Notes under the pieces: generated by a model
Databases searched by the model: none
What the model saw: the letters and a program-made list of their open reading frames with translations, nothing else
What the model was told of the DNA's origin: nothing
Source of the DNA: Serratia marcescens
Lineage (GTDB): Bacteria > Pseudomonadota > Gammaproteobacteria > Enterobacterales > Enterobacteriaceae
Length of the DNA stretch: 64,000 nucleotides
NCBI RefSeq assembly: GCF_001902635.1
Contig: NZ_MJAO01000005.1
Location: 124,001 to 188,000, forward strand
Direction: 5' to 3'
Shown: positions 55,055 to 64,000 of the stretch, piece after piece
Layout of the letters: each line of letters opens with the position of its first letter
Numbering within the stretch: position 1 is the first letter of the stretch
Made by a program: the position numbers and the translations under genes

Positions 55055-56742
55055 GCTTTTTCTCCTTGGGTCGCGGCAACCATTGGCAGATTCAGGCCTT
55101 GCTCGCGGGCGCAGTTGATGGCGATATCGTAACCGGCGTCGGCGTGACGCATGACCCCGGTGGCAGGGTCGTTGTGCAGAACGCGGGCGATGCGTTCGGC
55201 GGCTTCATCGGTGCCGTCGCAGACGATCACCATGCCGGAGTGTTGGGAGAAGCCCATGCCGACGCCGCCGCCGTGGTGCAGGGAAACCCAGGTTGCGCCG
55301 CTGGCGGTATTCAGCAGGGCGTTGAGCAGCGGCCAGTCGGAGACTGCGTCAGAGCCGTCTTTCATCGCTTCGGTTTCACGGTTCGGGCTGGAAACGGAGC
55401 CGGAATCCAGGTGGTCGCGGCCGATGACGATCGGGGCGGACAGTTCGCCGCGGCGCACCATCTCGTTGAACGCCAGGCCCAGCTTGGCGCGCTGGCCGAG
55501 GCCAACCCAGCAGATACGCGCCGGCAGGCCCTGGAAGCTGATGCGCTCGCGCGCCATGTCCAGCCAGCGGTGCAGGTGTTCGTCATCCGGGATCAGCTCT
55601 TTCACCATGGCGTCGGTTTTGTAGATGTCCTGCGGATCGCCGGACAGCGCCGCCCAGCGGAACGGCCCGATGCCGCGGCAGAACAGCGGACGAATATAGG
55701 CCGGTACGAAGCCCGGGAAGTCGAAAGCGTTGTCGACGCCGGTTTCTTTCGCCATCTGGCGGATGTTGTTGCCGTAGTCGAAGGTCGGCACGCCCATCTG
55801 CTGGAACGCCAACATGGCTTTTACGTGATCGGCCATCGACTGTTTGGCGGCGGCGACCACTTTAGCCGGCTCGGTCTGCGCGCGCTGGCGGTACTCTTCC
55901 CAGCTCCAGCCCTTCGGCAGGTAGCCGTTCAGCGGGTCGTGGGCGCTGGTCTGGTCGGTGACCATATCCGGGCGCACGCCGCGGCGTACCAGCTCCGGCA
56001 GAATTTCCGCCGCGTTGCCGCACAGGGCGATGGAGATGGCTTTGCCTTCGGCAGTGTATTTTTTGATGCGGGCCAGCGCGTCGTCCAGGTCTTTGGCCTG
56101 CTCATCGACGTAGCGGGTTTTCAGGCGGAAGTCGATGCGGCTCTGCTGGCATTCGATGTTCAGCGAGCAGGCGCCCGCCAGGGTCGCGGCCAGCGGCTGT
56201 GCGCCGCCCATGCCGCCCAGACCGGCAGTCAGCACCCAGCGGCCCTGCAGGCTGCCGTCGTAATGCTGGCGGCCCGCTTCGACGAAGGTTTCATAGGTGC
56301 CCTGGACGATGCCTTGGCTGCCGATGTAAATCCAGCTGCCGGCGGTCATCTGGCCGTACATGGCCAAGCCTTTGGCGTCCAGTTCGTTGAAGTGTTCCCA
56401 GGTCGCCCAGTGTGGCACCAGGTTAGAGTTGGCGATCAGCACGCGCGGCGCGTTGCTGTGGGTTTTGAAGACGCCGACCGGCTTACCGGACTGCACCAGC
56501 AGGGTTTCGTCTTCTTCCAGCGTTTTCAGGGTTTCGACGATCTTGTCGTAGCAATCCCAGTCGCGTGCGGCGCGGCCGATGCCACCGTACACCACCAGCT
56601 CGTGTGGGTTCTCCGCGACTTCAGGATCGAGGTTGTTCATCAGCATGCGTAACGGCGCTTCGGTCAGCCAGCTTTTTGCGTTTAATTGTGTGCCGCGTGG
56701 CGCGCGTACATCGACATTGCGAACTTTGTTATTTGTAGTCAC
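55051..56742 (-). CDS. hutU: urocanate hydratase HutU
   Basis: HutU is the NAD-dependent urocanase that converts urocanate to imidazolonepropionate. I chose the GTG at 56742 (translated as [20 protein letters not shown]), which has gaggaaa six bases upstream and gives 563 residues, the usual size. The open frame runs on to 56847 through the HutC-like operator, so an earlier start is unlikely. Motifs are [63 protein letters not shown] (NAD loop), [16 protein letters not shown] and [18 protein letters not shown]. Confidence 0.97.
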   Translation of the reverse strand: MTTNNKVRNVDVRAPRGTQLNAKSWLTEAPLRMLMNNLDPEVAENPHELVVYGGIGRAARDWDCYDKIVETLKTLEEDETLLVQSGKPVGVFKTHSNAPRVLIANSNLVPHWATWEHFNELDAKGLAMYGQMTAGSWIYIGSQGIVQGTYETFVEAGRQHYDGSLQGRWVLTAGLGGMGGAQPLAATLAGACSLNIECQQSRIDFRLKTRYVDEQAKDLDDALARIKKYTAEGKAISIALCGNAAEILPELVRRGVRPDMVTDQTSAHDPLNGYLPKGWSWEEYRQRAQTEPAKVVAAAKQSMADHVKAMLAFQQMGVPTFDYGNNIRQMAKETGVDNAFDFPGFVPAYIRPLFCRGIGPFRWAALSGDPQDIYKTDAMVKELIPDDEHLHRWLDMARERISFQGLPARICWVGLGQRAKLGLAFNEMVRRGELSAPIVIGRDHLDSGSVSSPNRETEAMKDGSDAVSDWPLLNALLNTASGATWVSLHHGGGVGMGFSQHSGMVIVCDGTDEAAERIARVLHNDPATGVMRHADAGYDIAINCAREQGLNLPMVAATQGEKA

Positions 56743-56834
56743 AGCAGTTTCCTCAAACAGTATCGGTGCAGATTCCATGCCGCGGTGGGGATGAGTACCA
56801 CGGCATAATAATGCGTAGGGCTTATTAACATATA

Positions 56835-56848
56835 CTTGTATGTACAAG
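56835..56848. promoter_or_regulatory. HutC-type operator upstream of hutU
   Basis: CTTGTATGTACAAG: arms CTTGTA and TACAAG around TG. It contains TGTA-N2-TACA, the dyad reported for the GntR-family histidine repressor HutC. It sits 93 bases upstream of the hutU start, where repressor binding would block transcription. No hutC gene is in the window. Confidence 0.7.
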
Positions 56849-57091
56849 CATATGCAACACTGACCAGTTGCCGCTGAAAATCGGCATAAGAAAAAGTTAT
56901 TTCCTTTTTATTTCAGATAAATAAATGATTTTTCATCGCCGCTGTCAGGCGAGAAACGCAGGAGAAAAGTGAGCTGAACGGCAAAAATGAATTAAAATTG
57001 ACTCATTTTTGGGCGGCTAGTCACAATATTTTTACAGACTGATTACAGTTGCGGCGAGGGGGATAAACAAATCCTATCGCCGCGGGGGAAA

Positions 57092-57112
57092 GCCCGCCGG
57101 AGCGGGCTTCTT
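57092..57112 (-). terminator. terminator of the MFS transporter gene
   Basis: AAGCCCGC…GCGGGCTT arms with a TCCG-type loop, a few bases beyond the MFS stop on the minus strand, followed by TTTCCCC. Moderately convincing. Confidence 0.6.
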
Positions 57113-57117
57113 GCGGC

Positions 57118-58458
57118 TCAGGCGGCCGGTTGCAGCATCGGCTTGCGGCTCATCTTGCACACCGTGGCGATGGCGGCGATCAGTGCCGGTACGCACAGGA
57201 ACATCAGGATGCTCTGCACTTCCCACTGCATCGCCAGCAGCTGGGCGCCCATCATGGTGCCGGCGACGCCGCCGAAGCGGCCGATGCCCTGCATCCAGGC
57301 GATGCCGGTGGCGCGGCTGTGGGTGGGGTAGAAGGTGGCCGCCAGCGTTTGCAGCCCGGACTGCGCGCCGTTCATGGTGACGCCCATCAGGAAGATGAAG
57401 GCGCCCAGCAATACGATCTGCTTGTCTTCAGTCGCCATCGCCACGATCAGCAGGGCGGTGACGACAAAGCCGCTCGAGACGACCTTGTGCGCATTCCAGC
57501 GATCCATCAGCCAGCCGGCCACCAGGATGCCGAGCGTGCCGCCGAAGGTGAACAGCGAGGTGAGCATCGCCGACTGTTCCAGCTGGTAACCCAGCCCCTG
57601 CATCAGGATTGGCATCCAGCTCAGCAACACATAGTAGATCACCAGCCCCATGAAGTAGGTCAGCCACAGCATCAGCGTGCCGAGCAGGTAAGGGCGGCTG
57701 AACAGCAGGCCGACACTGGTCTTGGCCTGCGTTAGCTTCTCTTCGTACAGGTAAAAACGCGTCACGCCGTCGAGGCTCTGGCTGACGAAGCGTTGCGCGA
57801 TGCGCTTGATCTTCGCTGCATCCTGCCCGCGGTTGACCATATATTTGACCGATTCCGGCAGCAGCAGGATCAGCAAGACCGTCAACGCCAGCGGCGCAAT
57901 GGCGCCGAGCAACAGCACGCTGTGCCAGCCGTAGCTCGGGATCAGCCACGATGAAATGGCACCGCCGCCGGCCGCGCCCAGCGGAAAGCCGCAGTACATG
58001 GTGTTGATCGCCAGCGAGCGGCAGCGCTGCGGCGCGTATTCGGAGATCAGCGTGATGGCGTTAGGCATCGCCGCCCCCAGCCCGAGGCCGGTGAGGAAAC
58101 GCCACAGCGTCAGGCTATTGAGCGAGCCGGCGTAGGCGGTGGCCAGGCTCGACAGGCCGAAGAACAGGCAGGAAAACACCAGCACGCGCTTGCGGCCGAT
58201 GCGGTCGGAGATTGGCCCGGCGATCAGCGCGCCGAGCGACAGCCCCAGCAGCGCGGCGCTCAGCACCGGCCCCAGATCCTGTTTGACGATGCCCCAGTCT
58301 TTGGCGACCGAGGGGGCGATATAACCCATGGCGGCGGTATCGAAACCGTCGATGGCGAGGATCAGGAACCCGAGAATGATCAGGGTCCAGTGAAACAGCG
58401 AAAACTTGCTGTCGTCGATGGCCTGTTGAATGTTCAACTCGCTGGTGGAATGAGTCAT
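57118..58458 (-). CDS. MFS transporter, aromatic acid:H+ symporter (AAHS) family
   Basis: A 446-residue, 12-helix major facilitator. ATG 58458 (MTHSTSELNIQQAIDDSKFS) is preferred to the longer frame. AAHS hallmarks are LAIDGFDTAAMGYIAPSVAKDW in TM1 (the DGxD motif), GPISDRIGRKRVLVFS in loop 2–3, GLGLGAAMPNAITLISEYAPQRCR in TM4, and AGWLMDRWNAHKV. Relatives (PcaK, BenK, MhpT) import protocatechuate, benzoate or hydroxyphenylpropionate. No aromatic catabolic genes are nearby, but hutUH are, so urocanate (an imidazole acrylate) is a possible substrate. Specificity unknown. Confidence 0.85.
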   Translation of the reverse strand: MTHSTSELNIQQAIDDSKFSLFHWTLIILGFLILAIDGFDTAAMGYIAPSVAKDWGIVKQDLGPVLSAALLGLSLGALIAGPISDRIGRKRVLVFSCLFFGLSSLATAYAGSLNSLTLWRFLTGLGLGAAMPNAITLISEYAPQRCRSLAINTMYCGFPLGAAGGGAISSWLIPSYGWHSVLLLGAIAPLALTVLLILLLPESVKYMVNRGQDAAKIKRIAQRFVSQSLDGVTRFYLYEEKLTQAKTSVGLLFSRPYLLGTLMLWLTYFMGLVIYYVLLSWMPILMQGLGYQLEQSAMLTSLFTFGGTLGILVAGWLMDRWNAHKVVSSGFVVTALLIVAMATEDKQIVLLGAFIFLMGVTMNGAQSGLQTLAATFYPTHSRATGIAWMQGIGRFGGVAGTMMGAQLLAMQWEVQSILMFLCVPALIAAIATVCKMSRKPMLQPAA

Positions 58459-58785
58459 GGCACCCTCTAAACGCAGATGTAGTCGTGATGGATGGAACGT
58501 GGCCGAAACTGGCGCTCGGCTTGTGTTTGCTTGTCTATACATCTGCGCGTCGGCGCTTTATGTCAAATATAATTATCTTATTTGTTAACTGCGTGTTGTT
58601 TTTTGTGGAGCAGGTTGCACCGTAGATGAAATGGCAAATCCCGGTTAACAAATTAAATGAACGTCATTGACGGTGAGATATGCTGGCGGCGGTGCGGAGG
58701 ATAAAATTTAATACAATTTTGGCCGTTTGGTCGCCGGGCCGGAATCTGCGATAATCACTTTTTACTTTTCCAGATTGAGAAACCG
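58459..58785. other. MFS–queE divergent intergenic region
   Basis: 327 bases. A minus-strand TTGACA (complement of 58561–58566) could be a -35 for the MFS gene. Around 58560–58600 the DNA is AT-rich. The queE side holds a T-rich stretch (58755–58770) before a weak SD. No ORF, RNA or repeat I can support. Confidence 0.5.
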
Positions 58786-59457
58786 ATGCAGTACCCGATC
58801 AATGAGATGTTCCAAACCTTGCAGGGCGAAGGCTTTTTTACCGGCGTTCCGGCCATTTTCATCCGCTTGCAGGGCTGCCCGGTAGGGTGCAGTTGGTGCG
58901 ACACCAAACATACCTGGGAAAAGGAAGCCAATCGGGAAGTCGACCTGCAACGGATCCTGGTCAAAACAGAGGAAAGCGACGCCTGGGGCAATGCCAGCGC
59001 CGAGCAGCTGTTGGCGGTGATGCGTCAGCAGGGTTACACCGCGCGCCATGTGGTGATCACCGGCGGCGAACCCTGCATTTATGATCTGACGCCGCTGACC
59101 GAGCTGTTCGAACAGCACGGCTATGGCTGCCAGATTGAAACCAGCGGCACCCACGAGGTGCGCTGTTCCGCCAAAACCTGGGTGACGGTCTCGCCGAAGG
59201 TGAACATGCGCGGCGGCATGAAGGTGCTGGATCAGGCGCTGCGGCGCGCCGACGAGGTGAAGCATCCGGTGGCGCGCGAGCGCGACATCGAGGCGCTGGA
59301 TACGCTGCTGGCGACGCTGCAGGATGACAAGGCGCGGATTATCGCGCTGCAGCCGATCAGCCAGAAAGAAGAGGCGACCCGCCTGTGCATCGAGACCTGC
59401 ATCGCGCGCAACTGGCGGCTGTCGATGCAGACCCACAAGTATCTGAACATCGCCTAA
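58786..59457 (+). CDS. queE: 7-carboxy-7-deazaguanine synthase QueE
   Basis: QueE is a radical SAM enzyme that contracts 6-carboxy-tetrahydropterin to 7-carboxy-7-deazaguanine in queuosine synthesis. The 223-residue protein begins MQYPINEMFQTLQGEGFFTGVPAIFIRLQG. Its cluster motif is CPVGCSWCDTKHTW (Cx3Cx2C), with VVITGGEPCIYDLTPL for SAM binding and VTVSPKVNMRGGMKVLDQ. The neighbouring convergent queD makes its substrate. Confidence 0.96.
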   Translation: MQYPINEMFQTLQGEGFFTGVPAIFIRLQGCPVGCSWCDTKHTWEKEANREVDLQRILVKTEESDAWGNASAEQLLAVMRQQGYTARHVVITGGEPCIYDLTPLTELFEQHGYGCQIETSGTHEVRCSAKTWVTVSPKVNMRGGMKVLDQALRRADEVKHPVARERDIEALDTLLATLQDDKARIIALQPISQKEEATRLCIETCIARNWRLSMQTHKYLNIA

Positions 59458-59462
59458 AATTC

Positions 59463-59490
59463 AGGGCGCCGTTGCGGCGCCCTTTCTTTT
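59463..59490. terminator. terminator between queE and queD
   Basis: AGGGCGCC and GGCGCCCT arms with GTTGC loop and TTCTTTT tail on the plus strand, in the 31-base gap between convergent queE and queD. It extends to the last base of queD. Confidence 0.75.
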
Positions 59491-59848
59491 AACCTTTATA
59501 TACGCATCCCGCGGTACAGGTTTCTTTCACCATCACCGCAGTCAGTTCCGGCAACTGGGGCTTGAGCTGCTGCCAAATCCAGGCGGCGAGCACTTCGCTG
59601 GTGGGATTTTCCAATCCTGGAATATCGTTCAGATAATGGTGATCCAGCCGCTCCCAGATCGGGGAGAACACAGCCTTGAGCTCGGCGAAATCCATCACCC
59701 AACCGGTGTGGGGATCCACTTCACCGGTCACTTCCAGACGCACCATAAACGAATGCCCATGCAGGCGGCCGCATTTATGGCCCTCCGGCACGTGCGGCAA
59801 ACGGTGTGCGGCTTCAAACTGAAAATCTTTAAACAGCGTGGTTGCCAT
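59489..59848 (-). CDS. queD: 6-carboxy-5,6,7,8-tetrahydropterin synthase QueD
   Basis: QueD converts dihydroneopterin triphosphate to 6-carboxy-tetrahydropterin, the first dedicated step of queuosine synthesis. The 119-residue product has zinc ligands and the catalytic Cys in [53 protein letters not shown], and the Glu in [16 protein letters not shown]. Full length for the PTPS family. Confidence 0.96.
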   Translation of the reverse strand: MATTLFKDFQFEAAHRLPHVPEGHKCGRLHGHSFMVRLEVTGEVDPHTGWVMDFAELKAVFSPIWERLDHHYLNDIPGLENPTSEVLAAWIWQQLKPQLPELTAVMVKETCTAGCVYKG

Positions 59849-60284
59849 TATTACGGCCTCATTGACTCAAAAACCGCCGCATAGTACCGGAAAGCGCGTC
59901 TGCTTGCCATTTATACCGTTATGGTCTACCGCCGCGGTAAACGCGCCGGGTTAACACTTTTTTTGTTTGGTGTTTGCGGCACCTATCGGCTGCGGTTATG
60001 AGCCGAAATGTTGAACGGTGAAAAAACGATGAAAAAAAGTGCTTTAATTTCATCTGGATAAAAAACTTTGTTTAACGGTTTAAGCGTTATCCCTTACCAG
60101 AAAAACAGCTTAGTCATTTTGGTTATGATTTATTGCTATCCCTTATTTAATCGTTGCTATTCTGCTCGGTAACCTTACAAACTCTCCTGATCTTTTCCGC
60201 ACACCCGACGCAGCGAAGAGACAGCGACTGACACTGGCGCGCGCCTGGCAGGAAAGGCGCTAAGTATAGGAAATAAGTACAGCA
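59849..60284. other. queD–cysJ divergent intergenic region
   Basis: 436 bases between divergent genes. The cysJ-proximal 200 bases are AT-rich (aaaaaagtgctttaatttc, ttggttatgatttattgc) and should hold the CysB-activated cysJIH promoter. TATGAT at about 60124 is a possible -10. The queD side has TATAAA near 59915. No ORF or RNA gene seen. Confidence 0.5.
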
Positions 60285-62087
60285 ATGACGACTCAGGCTC
60301 CTCCAACATCTTTGCTCCCGCTGACGCCCGAACAACTGGCGCGCCTGCAGGCGACGATCGGCGACTATTCGCCGACGCAGCTGGCGTGGTTGTCCGGCTA
60401 TTTTTGGGGCATGGTCAATCAACAGCCAGGAGCCGTGGCCATTGCGCCTGTCGCCCCTGCGGCGGCCGCCGGCATCACCATCATTTCCGCCTCGCAGACC
60501 GGCAATGCGCGCCGCCTGGCGGAGCAGCTGCGCGACGATCTGCTGGCCGCCAATCTGAGCGCCACGCTGATCAGCGCCGGCGACTACAAGTTCAAGCAGA
60601 TCGCGCAAGAGCGCCTGCTGGTGATCATCGCCTCCACGCAGGGGGAAGGCGAACCGGCGGAAGAAGCGGTGGCGCTGCATAAATTCCTGTTCTCGAAGAA
60701 GGCGCCGAAGCTCAATGACACCGCTTTTGCGGTGTTCGGCCTGGGCGACACCTCTTATGAGAATTTCTGCCAATCCGGTAAAGATTTCGACGGCAAGCTG
60801 GCCGAGCTGGGCGCCGAGCGCCTGGTGGAGCGCGTGGACGCCGACGTGGAATACCAGGAGCTGGCGGCCGCCTGGCGTAAACAGGTGGTGTCGGTGCTGA
60901 AGGCGCGCGCGCCGGCAGAAAACGCCGCGCCGGGCGTGTTGGCCAGCGGTGCGGTCGATCTGCTCGACAGCAGCCCGTACAGCAAGGAACAACCGCTCAC
61001 TGCCCAATTGGCGGCAAAGCAGAAAATTACCGGCCGCGCGTCCGATAAAGACGTGCGTCATATCGAGATCGACCTGGGCGACGCCGGCCTGCGTTATCAG
61101 CCGGGCGATGCGCTCGGCGTGTGGTTCGACAACGATCCGGCGCTGGTGGACGAACTGGTGCAGCTGTTGTGGCTGAAAGGCGACGAACCGGTCGAAGTGG
61201 AAGGGCAGACCCTGCCGCTGGCGCAGGCGCTGCGCAGCCATTTTGAACTGACGCAGAACACTACGCCGATTGTCGATAAGTACGCCGCGCTGTCGCGCGA
61301 TGAAACGCTGATCGCTCTGCTGGCGGATAAAGCCGCGCTGCAGCAGTACGCGCACAATACGCCGATCGTCGACATGGTGCGTCAGGCACCGGCGGATCTG
61401 AGCGCCGAACAGCTGGTCGGCCTGCTACGCCCGTTGACGCCGCGCCTGTACTCCATCGCCTCTTCGCAGGCGGAGAACGAAAGTGAAGTGCACATCACCG
61501 TGGGCGTGGTGCGTTACGACATCGACGGGCGCGCGCGCAGCGGCGGCGCCTCCGGCTTCCTGGCGGATCGCCTGGAGGAAGACGGCGACGTGCGGGTGTT
61601 TATCGAACACAACGACAACTTCCGCCTGCCGGCCAATCCGGAAACGCCAGTGATCATGATCGGCCCGGGCACCGGCATCGCGCCGTTCCGCGCCTTTATG
61701 CAGCAGCGCGACGCCGACGGCGCCGGCGGCAAGAACTGGCTGTTCTTCGGCAACCCGCACTTCACCGAAGATTTCCTGTATCAGGTCGAATGGCAGAGCT
61801 ACGTGAAAGACGGCCTGCTGACCCGCATCGATCTGGCCTGGTCCCGCGACCAGCAACATAAAATATACGTACAAGACAAACTGCGCGAACAGGGCGCGGA
61901 AGTGTGGCGCTGGATTCAGGAAGGCGCACACATTTACGTCTGCGGCGATGCCAATCGCATGGCGAAAGACGTGGAAAACACATTACTGGAACTGGTGGCC
62001 GAGCACGGTGGCATGGATACCGAGCAGGCGGATGAATTTTTAAGTGAGCTGCGCCTTGAGCGCCGTTATCAGCGAGATGTTTACTGA
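60285..62087 (+). CDS. cysJ: NADPH–sulfite reductase flavoprotein α subunit CysJ
   Basis: CysJ passes electrons from NADPH through FAD and FMN to CysI for reduction of sulfite to sulfide. The 600-residue protein has an N-terminal flavodoxin domain ([51 protein letters not shown]). An FAD-binding connecting domain ([12 protein letters not shown]) and an NADPH domain ([32 protein letters not shown]) follow, ending in RYQRDVY. Its stop overlaps the cysI start, coupling the two subunits. Confidence 0.98.
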   Translation: MTTQAPPTSLLPLTPEQLARLQATIGDYSPTQLAWLSGYFWGMVNQQPGAVAIAPVAPAAAAGITIISASQTGNARRLAEQLRDDLLAANLSATLISAGDYKFKQIAQERLLVIIASTQGEGEPAEEAVALHKFLFSKKAPKLNDTAFAVFGLGDTSYENFCQSGKDFDGKLAELGAERLVERVDADVEYQELAAAWRKQVVSVLKARAPAENAAPGVLASGAVDLLDSSPYSKEQPLTAQLAAKQKITGRASDKDVRHIEIDLGDAGLRYQPGDALGVWFDNDPALVDELVQLLWLKGDEPVEVEGQTLPLAQALRSHFELTQNTTPIVDKYAALSRDETLIALLADKAALQQYAHNTPIVDMVRQAPADLSAEQLVGLLRPLTPRLYSIASSQAENESEVHITVGVVRYDIDGRARSGGASGFLADRLEEDGDVRVFIEHNDNFRLPANPETPVIMIGPGTGIAPFRAFMQQRDADGAGGKNWLFFGNPHFTEDFLYQVEWQSYVKDGLLTRIDLAWSRDQQHKIYVQDKLREQGAEVWRWIQEGAHIYVCGDANRMAKDVENTLLELVAEHGGMDTEQADEFLSELRLERRYQRDVY

Positions 62088-63802
62088 TGAGTGATAAACA
62101 CCCCGGGCCTTTGGTAGTCGAAGGCAAACTGGCCGATGCGGAGCGCATGAAGAAGGAGAGCCACTTCCTGCGCGGCACCATCGCCGAAGATTTGAACGAC
62201 GGCCTGACCGGCGGCTTCAACGGCGACAACTTCCTGCTGATCCGTTTTCACGGCATGTATCAGCAGGATGACCGCGACATTCGCGCCGAACGCGCCGAGC
62301 AGAAGCTGGAGCCGCGCCACGCCATGATGCTGCGCTGCCGCCTGCCGGGCGGCATCATCAGCCCGCAGCAGTGGCTGGGCATCGACAAGTTCGCGCAGGA
62401 GAGCACGCTGTACGGCAGCATTCGCATCACCAACCGCCAGACGTTCCAGTTTCACGGCATCCTGAAAGGCAACGTCAAACCGGTGCACCAGCTGCTGAAT
62501 CGCCTGGGGCTGGACGCGCTGGCGACCGCCAACGATGTGAACCGCAACGTGCTGTGCACCTCCAACCCGGTGGAGTCCGAGCTGCATCAGGAAGCCTACG
62601 AGTGGGCGAAGAAGATCTCCGAACACCTGCTGCCGCGCACCCGCGCCTACGCAGAGGTATGGCTGGATCAGGAGAAGGTGGCCACCACCGACGAAGAGCC
62701 GATTCTGGGGCCGACCTACCTGCCGCGTAAGTTCAAAACCACGGTGGTGATCCCGCCGCAGAACGACGTCGATCTGCACGCCAACGACATGAACTTCGTG
62801 GCGATCGCCGAAAACGGCAAGCTGGTGGGCTTCAACCTGCTGGTGGGCGGCGGGTTGTCTATCGAGCACGGCAACAAGAAAACCTACGCGCGCCAGGCCA
62901 GCGAGTTCGGCTACATTCCGCTTGAGCATACGCTGGCGGTCGCGGAAGCAGTGGTAACCACGCAGCGCGACTGGGGCAACCGCACCGATCGCAAGAACGC
63001 CAAGACCAAATACACGCTGGAGCGCGTCGGGGTGGACGTTTTCCGCGCCGAAGTGGAAAAGCGCGCCGGCATTACCTTCGCACCGATCCGGCCGTATGAA
63101 TTCACCGGCCGCGGCGATCGCATTGGTTGGGTGAAGGGCATCGACGATCGGTGGCACCTGACGCTGTTTATCGAGAACGGTCGCCTGCTGGACTATCCGG
63201 GGCGCCCGCTGAAGACCGGCATGGCGGAGATCGCCAAGATCCATAAAGGCGACTTCCGCCTGACGGCGAACCAAAACGTGATCATCGCCGGCGTGCCGGC
63301 CAGCGAGAAGGCGAAGATCGAAGCCCTGGCGCGCGATCATGGCCTGATCGACGATGAGATCAGCGAACAACGCAAGAATTCGATGGCCTGCGTGTCGTTC
63401 CCGACCTGCCCGCTGGCGATGGCGGAGGCCGAGCGCTTCCTGCCGCAGTTCGTCACCAAGGTGGAAGGGATCATGCATCGGCACGGGATGAGCGACGAGC
63501 ATATCGTGCTGCGCATCACCGGCTGCCCGAATGGCTGCGGCCGCGCGCTGCTCGCGGAGTTGGGGCTGGTGGGCAAGGCGGTCGGCCGCTATAACCTGCA
63601 TTTGGGCGGCAACCGCGAAGGCACGCGCATTCCGCGTATGTACCGTGAAAACATCAACGAAGACGAGATCCTCAGCGAGATCGACCTGCTGGTGGGGCGT
63701 TGGGCGAAGGAGCGCAACGCCGGCGAAGGCTTCGGCGACTTCACCATTCGCGCAGGCATCGTCAAACCGGTGCTGGATCCGGCGCGGGATTTCTGGGAGT
63801 GA
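62087..63802 (+). CDS. cysI: sulfite reductase hemoprotein β subunit CysI
   Basis: CysI reduces sulfite by six electrons to sulfide at a siroheme coupled to a 4Fe-4S cluster. The 571-residue protein has the siroheme region [21 protein letters not shown] and the cluster-ligand motifs [21 protein letters not shown] and [21 protein letters not shown]. It sits between cysJ and cysH in the cysJIH sulfate-assimilation operon. Confidence 0.98.
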   Translation: MSDKHPGPLVVEGKLADAERMKKESHFLRGTIAEDLNDGLTGGFNGDNFLLIRFHGMYQQDDRDIRAERAEQKLEPRHAMMLRCRLPGGIISPQQWLGIDKFAQESTLYGSIRITNRQTFQFHGILKGNVKPVHQLLNRLGLDALATANDVNRNVLCTSNPVESELHQEAYEWAKKISEHLLPRTRAYAEVWLDQEKVATTDEEPILGPTYLPRKFKTTVVIPPQNDVDLHANDMNFVAIAENGKLVGFNLLVGGGLSIEHGNKKTYARQASEFGYIPLEHTLAVAEAVVTTQRDWGNRTDRKNAKTKYTLERVGVDVFRAEVEKRAGITFAPIRPYEFTGRGDRIGWVKGIDDRWHLTLFIENGRLLDYPGRPLKTGMAEIAKIHKGDFRLTANQNVIIAGVPASEKAKIEALARDHGLIDDEISEQRKNSMACVSFPTCPLAMAEAERFLPQFVTKVEGIMHRHGMSDEHIVLRITGCPNGCGRALLAELGLVGKAVGRYNLHLGGNREGTRIPRMYRENINEDEILSEIDLLVGRWAKERNAGEGFGDFTIRAGIVKPVLDPARDFWE

Positions 63803-63808
63803 GGCCGG

Positions 63809-63832
63809 GCGGCCCTTGGGCAGAGGGGCCGC
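63809..63832 (+). other. stem-loop in the cysI–cysH gap
   Basis: GCGGCCC and GGGCCGC are 7-base arms around a 10-base loop, 6 bases after the cysI stop. No T-run, so probably an mRNA stability element between cysI and cysH. Confidence 0.4.
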
Positions 63833-63863
63833 ACAGGTTATTTCAAGTAGCAGGGGAGACAAC

Positions 63864-64000
63864 ATGGCTGAATTCGATCTGGCGGCGCTGAATGCGTTGC
63901 CTAAATCCGGGCAGGCGCTGGCATTGGCGGTGGTCAACGGCCAACTGGAGACCTTCAGCGCCGAACAGCGCGTTGAATGGGCGCTGGAGCATCTGCCCGG
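63864..64000 (+). CDS. cysH: phosphoadenosine phosphosulfate reductase CysH (3' partial)
   Basis: Only the first 45 codons are in the window ([20 protein letters not shown]). They precede the catalytic region, so the call rests on the position after cysJI, the SD caggggaga and the resemblance of the N-terminus to enterobacterial CysH. The enzyme reduces PAPS to sulfite with thioredoxin. The rest lies beyond base 64000. Confidence 0.9.
   Translation, partial: MAEFDLAALNALPKSGQALALAVVNGQLETFSAEQRVEWALEHLP

Larger units (their letters stand above)
56743..57117. other. hutU–MFS intergenic region
   Basis: 375 bases holding the hutU leader, a HutC-like operator (56835–56848), an AT-rich stretch upstream of it (about 56870–56940) likely to contain the hut promoter, and the MFS-gene terminator stem at 57092–57110. 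No ORF or repeat beyond these. Confidence 0.6.

Noticed and set aside
53564-56652. Long plus-strand frames opposite hutH and hutU
   Set aside because: Both lie fully inside well-supported minus-strand enzymes and show no domain or SD support.
56743-56847. Longer HutU start at 56847
   Set aside because: It would place the HutC-like operator inside the coding region. The GTG at 56742 has a good SD and gives normal length.
62081-63937. 618-codon open frame on the minus strand opposite cysI
   Set aside because: Shadow of a GC-rich gene. The plus strand encodes CysI with all cluster ligands, while the antisense translation has no recognisable domain and is rich in His, Arg, Gln and Val, typical of such shadows.

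Overview
The window is a GC-rich gammaproteobacterial chromosome segment. Protein sequences and gene order point to the genus Serratia, most likely the S. marcescens group. Evidence for this is the Yersinia/Serratia-type lpxC–DUF721–secM–secA order, SecM itself, and close resemblance to enterobacterial MurD, FtsZ, SecA, RelA and CysJI. The genus call comes from family knowledge and was not tested by a search. The segment starts inside murF and ends inside cysH. I see no rRNA, tRNA or CRISPR array.

Layout: (1) 1–12.6 kb is the distal dcw cluster (murF-mraY-murD-ftsW-murG-murC-ddlB-ftsQ-ftsA-ftsZ-lpxC), all on +, with overlapping or nearly abutting genes, making peptidoglycan precursors, the divisome and the first committed step of lipid A. 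(2) 12.7–17 kb holds a minus-strand DUF721/DciA-like gene, then secM-secA-mutT. (3) 17–25.9 kb holds yacG-zapD-coaE (-), guaC (+), nadC and the type IV pilin set ppdD-hofB-hofC (-), then ampD-ampE (+). (4) 25.9–34.7 kb holds hemL (-), clcA-erpA (+), mtnN-btuF-yadS (-), dgt and degP (+). (5) 34.7–42 kb holds barA (-) and rlmD-relA-mazG (+). (6) 42.1–48.6 kb is an accessory island between mazG and pyrG. (7) 48.6–52 kb holds pyrG and eno. (8) 52–58.5 kb holds a histidine-utilisation block (hutU-hutH-permease) and an aromatic-acid-type MFS transporter, all on -. (9) 58.8–64 kb holds queE, queD and cysJ-cysI-cysH.

The most interesting part is the island at 42.1–48.6 kb. A lone Tn21-type resolvase gene with a res-like inverted repeat beside it is followed by a five-gene RiPP operon. 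The operon encodes a 51-residue precursor ending in Gly-Gly plus a 12-residue aromatic core (WVNAFARWSKSF), a radical SAM/SPASM maturase, a periplasmic retropepsin-like protein, an HlyD-type adaptor and an ABC exporter with a C39 leader peptidase. This matches the XYE (Xenorhabdus–Yersinia–Erwinia) type of three-residue-cyclophane peptides ('triceptides'). The core holds three non-overlapping aromatic-X-X motifs, WVN, FAR and WSK. A stem-loop just after the precursor gene could set precursor:enzyme ratios.

Other points: SecM keeps GIRAGP, but the position equivalent to E. coli Phe150 is His. A DUF721 (DciA) gene persists in an enterobacterium. hutUH lack hutI, hutG and hutC in the window but carry a HutC-like operator. 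Gene order joins segments that are far apart in E. coli K-12 (ampE|hemL and degP|barA). degP has an almost canonical sigma-E promoter.
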